From: JAFGPL01 sp963781805
GTDB taxonomy: Bacteria > Bacteroidota > Bacteroidia > Bacteroidales > UBA10428
Length of the DNA stretch: 64,000 nucleotides
Assembly (NCBI GenBank): GCA_963781805.1
Contig: CAWAHF010000004.1
Location: 3,844,001-3,908,000, forward strand
Direction: 5' to 3'
This document shows, piece by piece, positions 9,819 to 17,884 of the stretch. A model generated the notes under the pieces. That model saw nothing but the letters and a program-made list of their open reading frames with translations, was not told the DNA's origin and searched no databases. Numbering within the stretch: position 1 is the first letter of the stretch; every line of letters begins with the position of its first letter. A program made the position numbers and the translations under genes.

Positions 9819-10226
9819 ATGAAAAATCAAGATACCAGAATATCCCTGTTTTATTGCTCAAATTCCCTTTCAGAAGAAGAAATCACGTCCATCAATGACC
9901 GGTTAGAAGATGTAAAATTAAGTCTGGTAAGTCTTCCCTGTTCTGGTAAGGTTAATTTACTTTATTTGCTTAAAGCCATTGAAACAGGTTCGGTTGGGGT
10001 CATTTTGGCAACATGCAAATTTGGTGAATGTAAATACCTTCAGGGAAATTATCGTGCCCAGAAAAGAGTGGAATCTGTCGATGAATTGCTCTCTGAAACA
10101 GGATTTAAAAGAGGACGGGTAAAATTTATTAATCTTGGTGAGGAAAGCAAAGTGGATACAATGCTGAAAACAATTTACGATCTGGCAAAAGCACTCAGGG
10201 TTGAATTAAATGAAGTACAGGAATAG
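9819..10226 (+). CDS. Divergent MvhD/FlpD-type iron-sulfur protein
   Basis: A 135-residue relative of MvhD, the small [2Fe-2S] protein that passes electrons between HdrA and its redox partner. The motifs 'LPCSGKV' (Cys41) and 'TCKFGECKYLQGNY' (Cys66, Cys71) are kept. The N-terminal cysteine cluster, CCxxC in the canonical copy at 23234-23683, is reduced here to Cys13 ('FYCSNSLS'). Four of six cysteines therefore remain, so cluster ligation must differ from the standard form. It is the first gene of the operon and precedes metF by 27 bases, which suggests it serves the MetF side or a second electron exit. It could also be a structural remnant. Confidence 0.75.
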   Translation: MKNQDTRISLFYCSNSLSEEEITSINDRLEDVKLSLVSLPCSGKVNLLYLLKAIETGSVGVILATCKFGECKYLQGNYRAQKRVESVDELLSETGFKRGRVKFINLGEESKVDTMLKTIYDLAKALRVELNEVQE

Positions 10227-10253
10227 TGCTTATTACATAATTTTAAAGAGTAT

Positions 10254-11144
10254 ATGAATAGTTTGTTAGCAAAAAAAATTGAAGCAGGAGACTTTATTAT
10301 AACTGCAGAATATTTGCCTGATACAAATATAAATACCATCCCTGCGGATGAATTAAAGAGATCTGGGGCTGTAGCTATAAATGTGGCAGACAATCCAAAC
10401 GGACCAATTATTTCAAGTCTTGCAGCCGCAGTAAGGTTGCAGCAGGCAGACATTGAACCTGTTTTTCAGATTGTTACCCGCGACAGAAACAGAATTGCGC
10501 TGCAATCTGACATTCTCGGAGCAGTTTCTCTCGGGATGAATAATATTTTGTGTTTATCCGGGTATCATCAGTCGCTCAGCGATTTGCCGGAGTCTGCCAA
10601 TGTTTATGATATCGATTCCATCCAGCTCATCAACTCAATCAACAGGATGAAGACTGAAAAGGTATTAATGAATGGTAAAAAAATTGAAGGAAACTTTTCA
10701 GTATTAGTAGGCGCAGTAGCAAATCCATATCTCAGGCCTCTCGATTTGAATATTCTCAGGCTAATGAAAAAAGTAAAAGCCGGGGCTAATTTTATTCAAA
10801 CCCAGGCAGTATTCAACACCACCGATTTCAAGGAATGGCTTGATGCTGCTCATCAGGAGGGGTTAACTGAAAAAACGGCCATTATTGCAGGAATATATCC
10901 ACTGGAAAGCTATGATGAAGCCATCGCCTTACTTGAAAAACATACTGACTTCTATATTCCGAATTCTCATATTCAGAGATTAAAGGATGCCGGTACAGCT
11001 GAAGAACAAAAGAAAATGGGCATAGCCATTTGTGTTGAGACTATTAAAAAGATAAAAGGAATGAAAGGATTAAGCGGTATTCATATTATTTCCGGGGGAA
11101 AAGAGGATCTCATTGGTGAAATTATTACAGAAGCCGGATTGTAA
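10254..11144 (+). CDS. metF: Methylenetetrahydrofolate reductase, MetF subunit
   Basis: A 296-residue FAD-containing TIM-barrel protein that interconverts 5,10-methylene-THF and 5-methyl-THF. Family features visible are the N-terminal 'ITAEYLPD' with the catalytic-type Glu19 (in place of 'FEFFPP'), 'INVADNPNGP', 'LCLSGYH' and 'KVKAGANFIQTQAVFN' around residue 180. It is the short form found with MetV in acetogens, not the methionine-synthesis enzyme of enterics. It sits between mvhD-like and ferredoxin/FMN genes, and metV closes the same operon, which supports a MetVF-Hdr complex. The electron donor is therefore probably Hdr/MvhD-borne and not free NADH; this is inference from context. Confidence 0.92.
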   Translation: MNSLLAKKIEAGDFIITAEYLPDTNINTIPADELKRSGAVAINVADNPNGPIISSLAAAVRLQQADIEPVFQIVTRDRNRIALQSDILGAVSLGMNNILCLSGYHQSLSDLPESANVYDIDSIQLINSINRMKTEKVLMNGKKIEGNFSVLVGAVANPYLRPLDLNILRLMKKVKAGANFIQTQAVFNTTDFKEWLDAAHQEGLTEKTAIIAGIYPLESYDEAIALLEKHTDFYIPNSHIQRLKDAGTAEEQKKMGIAICVETIKKIKGMKGLSGIHIISGGKEDLIGEIITEAGL

Positions 11145-11155
11145 AATTCTAAAAT

Positions 11156-12556
11156 ATGCCTGAAAAATATCATATCAAAACAACATATGTCAAGCCGAGA
11201 CTTCCCAGAATAGGAAGGTATGGTGTCGTTGACTGGCGCGAAGATTGTGCAAGATGCCACAATTGCGTTAAAAAGGCATGTGTTTATGACAAATACAGAG
11301 AAGAAAATACTTTTATACATGATATCGATGAGGTACACGCACTTTACTATGAATGTATGGGCTGTTTTTCGTGCATTCAAAACTGTACCAAAAACCTGTT
11401 GATGATTTCCATCAATTCGGAGTATAAAAAATTAGGGAATAGCTATTGGACACCAAACATATTCAGTACTATTTGGCTGGAGGCAGAAACCGGTAAAGTC
11501 CCTGTTTCAGGAGCTGGGTACCGGGGCAAATTCTCAGGCCATGGGTTTGATTCTATGTGGACAGATATGTCGGAAATTGTCCGTCCCACACGCGATGGAA
11601 TTCACGGCAGGGAATATATAAGTACTTCGGTGGATATAGGAAAAAAACCTTCCTATCTGAGTTTTGAGGATGATAATCTCACTTCATCCCTACCCCCGAT
11701 TATTTCTTTACCTTTCCCGGTAATATTTGATCTTCCATCAGAAAAACATACATTGCCGCACCTTGATCCGTATATTTTGGAAACTGCAAGGCAAACCGGC
11801 CTTATTGCCCTTATCAGTTCGAAGAAATGGGATGCAATAAAATTGGAAAATAAAGAGGAGTACCTCAGTAATGTAGCTTTTTTTCTCGAATCCGATGGTC
11901 CCGAAATTTCAAGGGCATTATTAAACCGTACCAGGTTCATTGAGATTCCGGATGAGAATGAGGTGGTACAACATGTCAATAAGATGAGAAAAGATTTTCC
12001 AAATTGTGTCATTGCAGTCAGAGTGCGTTTAGATAAAAATGCTACAAATCGTGTTGAAAAGCTTTCCCAATCGGGCATTGATACTTTTCATCTTGTTACG
12101 GATATGAATGGTGATGAAATTGATACCAAACAGCCCAGGTTCATTAAAGATATTGTGAGAGAAATTCATGGAATGCTTATTAAAAATGAAAAACGCGATG
12201 AGGTTACGCTTATTGCCGGAGGAGGGATTGCCATGGCAGAACATGTTGCCAAGGCTTTGATTTGCGGAGCTGATCTGGTTTCTATTAACATTCCTCTGAT
12301 GATTGCCGTGGAATGTCATTTGTGTGAGTCGTGCAAACCCGGCGATTATTGCCCGGCCAAGCTGGATAAGCAACTTGATTTTAACTACGGAACAGGCCGC
12401 ATGGTCAACCTGATAGGTGCATGGTACTGGCAGATGGTTGAACTAATGGGGGCTATGGGTATGCGTGAAGCCCGCAGACTGAGAGGCGATGTGGGTCGTG
12501 CGATGTTTAAAGACGAACTTGAAGAAGAAATTTATGGACCAATATTCAGAAAATAA
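11156..12556 (+). CDS. Ferredoxin-fused, degenerate glutamate-synthase-like FMN domain protein
   Basis: A 466-residue protein. Two [4Fe-4S] motifs lie at the N-terminus (Cys31/34/37/42 and Cys67/70/73/77), followed by a glutamate synthase central-domain-like barrel. The C-terminal part keeps the FMN-phosphate type loop 'LIAGGGIAMAEHVAKALICG' and a cysteine group 'VECHLCESCKPGDYC' equivalent to the 3Fe-4S site. The central 'GAKPGxGG' and 'HIDGGxGGTGAAP' motifs, which hold flavin and substrate in the neighbouring 12534-14099 protein, are missing. It is therefore a paralogue of its neighbour that may have lost glutamate synthesis and become an electron-transfer or structural subunit. It follows metF by 11 bases and overlaps the next gene by 23 bases, so the two are surely co-translated. 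Confidence 0.8.
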   Translation: MPEKYHIKTTYVKPRLPRIGRYGVVDWREDCARCHNCVKKACVYDKYREENTFIHDIDEVHALYYECMGCFSCIQNCTKNLLMISINSEYKKLGNSYWTPNIFSTIWLEAETGKVPVSGAGYRGKFSGHGFDSMWTDMSEIVRPTRDGIHGREYISTSVDIGKKPSYLSFEDDNLTSSLPPIISLPFPVIFDLPSEKHTLPHLDPYILETARQTGLIALISSKKWDAIKLENKEEYLSNVAFFLESDGPEISRALLNRTRFIEIPDENEVVQHVNKMRKDFPNCVIAVRVRLDKNATNRVEKLSQSGIDTFHLVTDMNGDEIDTKQPRFIKDIVREIHGMLIKNEKRDEVTLIAGGGIAMAEHVAKALICGADLVSINIPLMIAVECHLCESCKPGDYCPAKLDKQLDFNYGTGRMVNLIGAWYWQMVELMGAMGMREARRLRGDVGRAMFKDELEEEIYGPIFRK

Positions 12557-14099
12557 TACCAACCTGCAGGAGATAATTCCTGATAACACATTAAAAACTC
12601 GTGTTCCACAGGTAGATATAGAGCGCAAGGTCATACCTGCTCCATCGAGGTATCGGAATGAAATTGCAAAATACATTATTTTTCGTGATGAAGAAAAATG
12701 TACTCTTTGTGGCACCTGTGTTGAAACCTGCACCAAAGGGGTACATGTGTTTAAAACGGGATACAAGCTTTTTGCAACACCCTTAAGTTATAAATGTAAT
12801 GGTTCGGTTTGCGAAAAAACAGATAATTTCTGTATTAGCAAATGTCCCCAGGGAGCGCTAAAACTGGTCAAAAGTCCTATGATGGAAGTATTGGGAGATT
12901 ACAGGTGGTCGTCGGATATGATTCTGGCAACCTGGAAAATGGCCGAGACCGGAAGCACACTACCTGAGGATTGTGATTTTGAATATGAAACTGGTGATTC
13001 CGACGGCGGATTTGATCGGATGCGAATAAAATTTCCGGCAAAACCAACCCCGGTGAAGGAAGAAGAAATTGATATCAGTATTGATTTGAATAAGAGAGAT
13101 GACGGGCGTCCTAAAATAAAAATTGATGTGCCCTGGTATGGTGGTGGGATGTCATTCGGTTCTATCAGCAATGTCACACAATTGTCAAAGGTAAGGGCTG
13201 CCACCGCATGGAATACATTCTCGTGTTCAGGTGAAGGAGGATATATGGAACGTCTCCGCCCGTATGACGATCATATGATTACCCAGGTTGCTACCGGATT
13301 ATTTGGTGTAAGGGAAGAGACGATACAACGTGTGCGGATTGTTGAATTTAAATATGCACAGGGTGCAAAACCCGGTCTGGGAGGACACCTTTTGGGTACA
13401 AAAAATACTTCTTCAGTAGCCAAAATGCGTGAAGCTGTCCAGGGAATTCCGCTTTTTTCTCCGTTCCCGTTTCATAGTGTTTATTCCATCGAGGATCATA
13501 TGAAGCATATCGATTGGATTAAACATATTAATCGAAGAACACTGGTCTCTACAAAAGTGTCAACACCTACTGATGTGGATATGGTTGCAGTGGGCAGTTA
13601 CTATGCCGGCACACATATCATACATATTGACGGTGGCTATGGCGGAACCGGTGCAGCGCCTGATATTGCCAAAAAGAATATCGCTATGCCCATAGATTAT
13701 GCGATTCCTAAAGTACACCGTTTTCTTGTATCGGAAGGAGCACGCGATGTGGTGACCCTTATTGCCAGCGGAGGTATCCGTAATTACTACGATGTAGCAA
13801 AGGCTATTGCATTGGGTGCCGACGGAGTTGTGATTGGAACAGCGGAACTGGTGGCATTATGTTGTCTGCGATGCAGTCGTTGTTCCAGCGGACGCGGTTG
13901 TCCGAGAGGTATCGCCACAACCGATCCCGGGCTCATTACGCAAATGACGGTAGAATGGGGAACTCAACGGATATTAAACTTATATAATGCATGGGCCATA
14001 GGATTGAAAGACATTCTGAAACGTCTTGGACTTAAAAGTATAAAAGAATTGCGTGGAAGAACCGATTTATTAATTCATCTGGATTTGTCTGATAATTAG
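12534..14099 (+). CDS. gltB: Glutamate synthase FMN (synthase) domain protein with ferredoxin domain
   Basis: A 521-residue split glutamate synthase large-subunit core that makes glutamate from 2-oxoglutarate and ammonia. A [4Fe-4S] motif (Cys56/59/62/66) and further cysteines (88, 93, 100, 104) precede the FMN barrel. The barrel has the full signature set: 'YGGGMSFGSIS', 'QGAKPGLGG' (276-284), 'HIDGGYGGTGAAP' (364-376), the phosphate loop 'LIASGGIRNYYD', and the 3Fe-4S region from Cys443 to Cys456 ending 'CPRGIATTDP'. I chose the ATG at 12534, which has a GAAGAAG stretch upstream and overlaps the previous gene by 23 bases; an in-frame ATG at 12489 would give 15 more residues and a 68-base overlap. 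The amidotransferase it needs is encoded next at 14110. No stand-alone gltD is nearby. Confidence 0.88.
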   Translation: MDQYSENNTNLQEIIPDNTLKTRVPQVDIERKVIPAPSRYRNEIAKYIIFRDEEKCTLCGTCVETCTKGVHVFKTGYKLFATPLSYKCNGSVCEKTDNFCISKCPQGALKLVKSPMMEVLGDYRWSSDMILATWKMAETGSTLPEDCDFEYETGDSDGGFDRMRIKFPAKPTPVKEEEIDISIDLNKRDDGRPKIKIDVPWYGGGMSFGSISNVTQLSKVRAATAWNTFSCSGEGGYMERLRPYDDHMITQVATGLFGVREETIQRVRIVEFKYAQGAKPGLGGHLLGTKNTSSVAKMREAVQGIPLFSPFPFHSVYSIEDHMKHIDWIKHINRRTLVSTKVSTPTDVDMVAVGSYYAGTHIIHIDGGYGGTGAAPDIAKKNIAMPIDYAIPKVHRFLVSEGARDVVTLIASGGIRNYYDVAKAIALGADGVVIGTAELVALCCLRCSRCSSGRGCPRGIATTDPGLITQMTVEWGTQRILNLYNAWAIGLKDILKRLGLKSIKELRGRTDLLIHLDLSDN

Positions 14100-14109
14100 G
14101 AAGGAATAT

Positions 14110-16776
14110 ATGGAAAGTAACGTCATCAATAATATTCTGAAATCGAAAAAAAAGCTCGCTGAGACAATTGGCTATTTTGAAAGATCAGAAGGGATGGAAG
14201 CTGAAGGAGGTTGTGGTGTTATCGGATTTTGCTGCACCCGACCAGTTCCCGGAAAACATATTCATGAGCCTTCCAGGTTGATGCATAACAGAGGCAATGG
14301 CAAAGGTGGAGGAATTGCCGCAGTTGGGTTTATTCCTGAACAACTTGGAGTAACCAGGGAAGTACTGGATGAATGTTACATGTTGCATGTTGCTTATCTT
14401 GATCCTGAATCCCGCACAAATGTTGAAAAAAAATATATCAATCCGGTATTTGAAATCACTAAATCTTCTAAGCTTGATACTGTTGACGATTGGAAATCAG
14501 TGCCAGGCCTGGATGTTAAGCCCCCGGATGTATACAGATATTTTGTCAGAGTTAAGGAAAATCTGTTAAAAACTTTTATTACAGATAACAAATTTGAAAA
14601 ATTAGAACTGCGTGATGCGGAGGATGAGTTTGTTAACCAGAACAGCTTTAAGCTGAATCACGAATTTTATGTTGCTCCACCAAACCAGATGGCTTTTGTC
14701 ATGTCACAGGGGCGTAATATCATGATTCTTAAAGTGGTTGGCTATGCAGAAGCGGTGACACAATACTACAAAATCGACGATCTGTGCGCACATGCTTGGA
14801 TAGCTCACCAGCGTTATCCCACACGGGGGCGTGTCTGGCATCCGGGAGGCGCACATCCGTTCACGGCGATGAATATGGCTTTGGTACATAACGGAGACTT
14901 TGCAAATTATCATTCGGTGACAGAATATCTTAAACAGCGGAACATCTTTCCCCAATTCATCACCGATACTGAAGTATCTGCCCTGACATTCGACCTGCTT
15001 TCAAGAGTCTATAAATACCCGGTAGAGTATATTATTGAAGCGTTGGCTCCTACCACTGAACTCGACTTTGACCGGCTGGCGCCGGAAAAACAAAAAATAT
15101 ACCGTGCCATCCAGGCCTCACATATTCATGGTTCACCTGATGGTCCCTGGTTTTTCATCATTGCCAGAAACCTTCTTGCAAACCGCAGCTTCCAGTTGAT
15201 GGGAATTACCGATACGGCCATGCTCAGACCACAGGTTTTTGCTTTCGTTGACGGCGAAGTACAGGTTGGCTTAATCGGTTCCGAAAAACAAGCCATTGAT
15301 GCCACATTGCTTAGCTTATCAAAGGATGATAAGAGAATATGCCCTGTAGCTGACAAATACTGGAATGCACGCGGGGGTAGCCATTCCGACGGAGGCGCCT
15401 TCATGTTCAATATAATTCCGGATGGTGGCGGAAAATACAAGCTGGAATGTAAAGATAAATTCGGTTCTCCGGTACATATTACCGATAAAACAGAAGGGTG
15501 CGATTTTACCATTGAAACAGAAACCTCTGAGATAAAGGATCAGATCATTGCAGCCATAAAAAATCATGTGGAGAGAGGTGAAGATTTGACTGAGTTTTTT
15601 AGATTAAATCTCCCTGGATGGGCATTTGAAGATATCCGGGCAACCTGTCGCATCATAAGAGAACTCTCCGTAAAAAATGAACATACCAGATATGCCATTG
15701 ATACCCTGACGACGTTGAACGATCAAAATTTTCCAACCGGGGCAAAGAGACACAGTCATGTATTGCATATTGTTCGCACAGAACTGGATAAACTGTTTAA
15801 AGGACTGCCTAAATTAATTGATAAGAAAAATCCTGAAAGCAAATACCGGTTAATCGATTTTGATACACGAAAGGATCTCAGGAAGCCACTTACCCATGAA
15901 AAAACCCTCGTAATTGATGCAAAGCTTTTTCCTCCTGAGGGTAATGATTGTGATGCTATGTACCTGGTTAGAGCATATATGCTGGGATGGCGGAATTTTA
16001 TTGTATTTAACTGTGCCGGACAACGATATATTGGTTGTGGATTGGGTCCGCAAACCCATGATGTGAAGATAGATGTCTATGGGAGTTGTGGTGATTACCT
16101 TGCATCGGGAATTGACGGAATAACCATCGCCATTCATGGGAATGCGCAGGATCAACTTGGACAGATTATTAAAGACGGTAAACTTGTAATTTATGGCGAT
16201 GTTGGTCAGACATTTCTATACGGAGCCAAGGGAGGTTCAATTTATGTAAAGGGGAATGCAGCCGGTCGTCCAATGATCAATTCCGTTGGAAAACCTCGTG
16301 TGATTATTAACGGCACAAGCCTCGATTTTCTTGGTGAATCATTTATGGCTGGTGATCCGCACAACAAGGGAGGATTTGTCATTGTAAACGGGATTAAGTT
16401 TAACGAAGAAGGTGAGCTAGTTCCTTTACCTGAGCCTTATCCGGGAAGTAACCTGTTTTCGCTTGCTTCCGGTGGCGCTGCTTTTGTAAGGGATCCACAC
16501 CGCAAGCTGGTAACTCAGCAGCTAAACGGTTGTCTGTTCTCCCCGCTAACCGAAAAAGACTGGGAATTAATATATCCTTATTTAAAGGAGAATGAAAGAC
16601 TCTTTCATATCAAGATCGATGATCTACTGACAGTGGATGGCAAAAAAATGAAACCTTCAAGGGTTTATCGTAAGGTGGTTCCGAGCATCGAAGGTGTTCC
16701 TTCAACCCCTGAAAGGGATGTTTATAGCGAAGGAGAGGATATCGAAGATATGGTAGAGGAGGATTTGGAAGTATAA
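14110..16776 (+). CDS. Class II glutamine amidotransferase fused to GXGXG domain (glutamate synthase parts)
   Basis: 888 residues joining the two outer domains of a classical glutamate synthase without its central FMN barrel. The Ntn amidotransferase begins at Cys35 in 'GGCGVIGF', so a 34-residue propeptide would have to be removed to free the nucleophile. 'AHQRYPTRG', 'LVHNGDFANY' and 'ITDTEVSA' match the glutamine site. The C-terminal part (about 600-850) contains the GXGXG beta-helix pattern ('YGDVGQTFLYGAKGGSIYVKG', 'GKPRVIINGTSLDFLG'). Its role is to release ammonia from glutamine for the FMN protein just upstream. A good RBS (AGGAAGGA) precedes the ATG 10 bases after the previous stop. 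The domain order recalls split archaeal/Thermotoga-type synthases and also N-methylglutamate synthase, so methylamine as substrate cannot be excluded. Confidence 0.85.
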   Translation: MESNVINNILKSKKKLAETIGYFERSEGMEAEGGCGVIGFCCTRPVPGKHIHEPSRLMHNRGNGKGGGIAAVGFIPEQLGVTREVLDECYMLHVAYLDPESRTNVEKKYINPVFEITKSSKLDTVDDWKSVPGLDVKPPDVYRYFVRVKENLLKTFITDNKFEKLELRDAEDEFVNQNSFKLNHEFYVAPPNQMAFVMSQGRNIMILKVVGYAEAVTQYYKIDDLCAHAWIAHQRYPTRGRVWHPGGAHPFTAMNMALVHNGDFANYHSVTEYLKQRNIFPQFITDTEVSALTFDLLSRVYKYPVEYIIEALAPTTELDFDRLAPEKQKIYRAIQASHIHGSPDGPWFFIIARNLLANRSFQLMGITDTAMLRPQVFAFVDGEVQVGLIGSEKQAIDATLLSLSKDDKRICPVADKYWNARGGSHSDGGAFMFNIIPDGGGKYKLECKDKFGSPVHITDKTEGCDFTIETETSEIKDQIIAAIKNHVERGEDLTEFFRLNLPGWAFEDIRATCRIIRELSVKNEHTRYAIDTLTTLNDQNFPTGAKRHSHVLHIVRTELDKLFKGLPKLIDKKNPESKYRLIDFDTRKDLRKPLTHEKTLVIDAKLFPPEGNDCDAMYLVRAYMLGWRNFIVFNCAGQRYIGCGLGPQTHDVKIDVYGSCGDYLASGIDGITIAIHGNAQDQLGQIIKDGKLVIYGDVGQTFLYGAKGGSIYVKGNAAGRPMINSVGKPRVIINGTSLDFLGESFMAGDPHNKGGFVIVNGIKFNEEGELVPLPEPYPGSNLFSLASGGAAFVRDPHRKLVTQQLNGCLFSPLTEKDWELIYPYLKENERLFHIKIDDLLTVDGKKMKPSRVYRKVVPSIEGVPSTPERDVYSEGEDIEDMVEEDLEV

Positions 16777-16795
16777 GTCTTAACAAATCAGAAAC

Positions 16796-17353
16796 ATGGC
16801 TATTGTAATCAGTAAAAAGAAAAATGGGCAATCTTTGATATCTTCGGTAGAAAGGATATCGGGAGTGAAAATCGGAGAATGCCTGCAATGCAAAAAATGC
16901 AGCAATGGCTGTCCGGTGGCTGCTATTACCAAAATGGGCCCTGCCGAGACTATCCGCAGGTTACAGTTAAGCAATGGAAACGAGTCCTTCGAGAGTGATT
17001 TGATATGGATGTGCGTATCATGTGAAACATGCTTTGAACGGTGTCCTATGAAAATTGATATGTCTGCCGTGAATGACGCCCTAAGGGTACTTTCCACCCG
17101 GGACAAGAGCAAACTACAGAAAGAGAGAGTTCATCTTTTTAATAAATCATTCCTGAATACGGTCAGGCTGTTCGGAAGAACCTACGACCTGGGAATGATT
17201 GCAAAATACAAACTGGGAACTTCAACCTACCTGCAGGATACGAATAAATTCCCGATGATGCTGAGGAAAAGGAAGATTGCTCTCCTGCCATCATTTAAAG
17301 GAGATAAAAAATATATCAAACGAATATTTAAAGCAAAAGACAAAGAAAACTAA
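16796..17353 (+). CDS. hdrC: Heterodisulfide reductase subunit C-like ferredoxin (HdrC)
   Basis: A 185-residue HdrC-type protein with two [4Fe-4S] motifs: Cys29/32/35/39 ('CLQCKKCSNGCP') and Cys73/76/79/83 ('CVSCETCFERCP'). It has an alpha-helical tail as in HdrC and no heme-binding membrane domain. HdrC wires the HdrA flavin to the non-cubane clusters of HdrB in the cytoplasm. It follows the amidotransferase gene by 19 bases. Its normal partner hdrB starts 531 bases downstream because the GxxExxY element is lodged between them; in most genomes the two genes abut. Confidence 0.9.
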   Translation: MAIVISKKKNGQSLISSVERISGVKIGECLQCKKCSNGCPVAAITKMGPAETIRRLQLSNGNESFESDLIWMCVSCETCFERCPMKIDMSAVNDALRVLSTRDKSKLQKERVHLFNKSFLNTVRLFGRTYDLGMIAKYKLGTSTYLQDTNKFPMMLRKRKIALLPSFKGDKKYIKRIFKAKDKEN

Positions 17354-17362
17354 AATGGGTAG

Positions 17363-17852
17363 TTTCACGCAAAGAGCGCAAAGACTAATTTGTAAATAAA
17401 CGCAAAGAACGCAAAGTTAATGTTGACAATGAATGAAAATGAAATATCTAAGTTAGTGATTGGGGCAGCAATTGATTTGCATAAGTTTGTTGGACCTGGA
17501 TTGTTGGAATCGGCTTATGAGAATGCACTTGCATATGATTTAATAAAAGCAGGTTTTGAGGTGAAACAGCAGGTTTCTATGCCATTTATATACAAAGAAG
17601 TAAAATTAGATGTAGGTTACAGAATTGATTTAATAGTAAATAATAGGGTAATCATCGAAGTTAAATCTGTTGAAATTTTAGCTCCTGTTCATTTTGCTCA
17701 AACACTGACTTATTTAAGACTTTCTGGACTAAAACTTGGATTGTTACTAAATTTTAATTCTAAACTTCTAAAAGAAAATATTCACAGAATAGTTAATAAT
17801 TTTTAATTCTTTGCGATCTCCGCGACTGTCTTAGCGGTCTTTGCGTGAAAAA
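17363..17852 (+). mobile_element. Inverted-repeat-bounded GxxExxY element inserted between hdrC and hdrB
   Basis: A roughly 490-bp block interrupts the hdrC-hdrB junction. Its left end carries two direct copies of a 17-mer with consensus ACGCAAAGANCGCAAAG (17367-17383 and 17400-17416). Its right end carries two related copies in inverted orientation (17809-17825 and 17830-17846, with 2-3 differences), and TTTCACGC on the left mirrors GCGTGAAA on the right. One GxxExxY gene fills the interior. The heptamer AAAATGG occurs near both outer edges (17352-17358 and 17850-17856), a possible but imprecise target duplication. There is no transposase, so any mobility would have to be supplied elsewhere. 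Confidence 0.65.
17420..17806 (+). CDS. GxxExxY protein (PDDEXK-like)
   Basis: A 128-residue protein of the GxxExxY family, a small PD-(D/E)xK nuclease-fold group of unknown biological role. The name-giving motif is seen as 'GPGLLESAYENAL' (residues 25-37). The nuclease-core-like segment 'YRIDLIVNNRVIIEVKS' supplies the D...E-x-K residues. It lies within the inverted-repeat element inside the Hdr operon and has no link to redox metabolism. An ATG at 17429 is an alternative start. Its AT-richer, flat codon use differs from the neighbouring hdr genes by eye. Family assignment is secure; function is not. Confidence 0.9.
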   Translation: MLTMNENEISKLVIGAAIDLHKFVGPGLLESAYENALAYDLIKAGFEVKQQVSMPFIYKEVKLDVGYRIDLIVNNRVIIEVKSVEILAPVHFAQTLTYLRLSGLKLGLLLNFNSKLLKENIHRIVNNF

Positions 17853-17884
17853 ATGGATTCAAATATATAACGAAAATAAAAAAA

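Noticed and set aside
12489..12533. Earlier ATG for the glutamate synthase FMN protein
   Set aside because: It would give 15 extra basic residues deep inside the upstream gene; the ATG at 12534 has a purine-rich RBS and a normal short overlap.
17352..17856. AAAATGG as a definite target-site duplication of the GxxExxY element
   Set aside because: The left copy is separated from the repeat by four bases while the right copy touches it, so the duplication cannot be claimed without an empty-site comparison.
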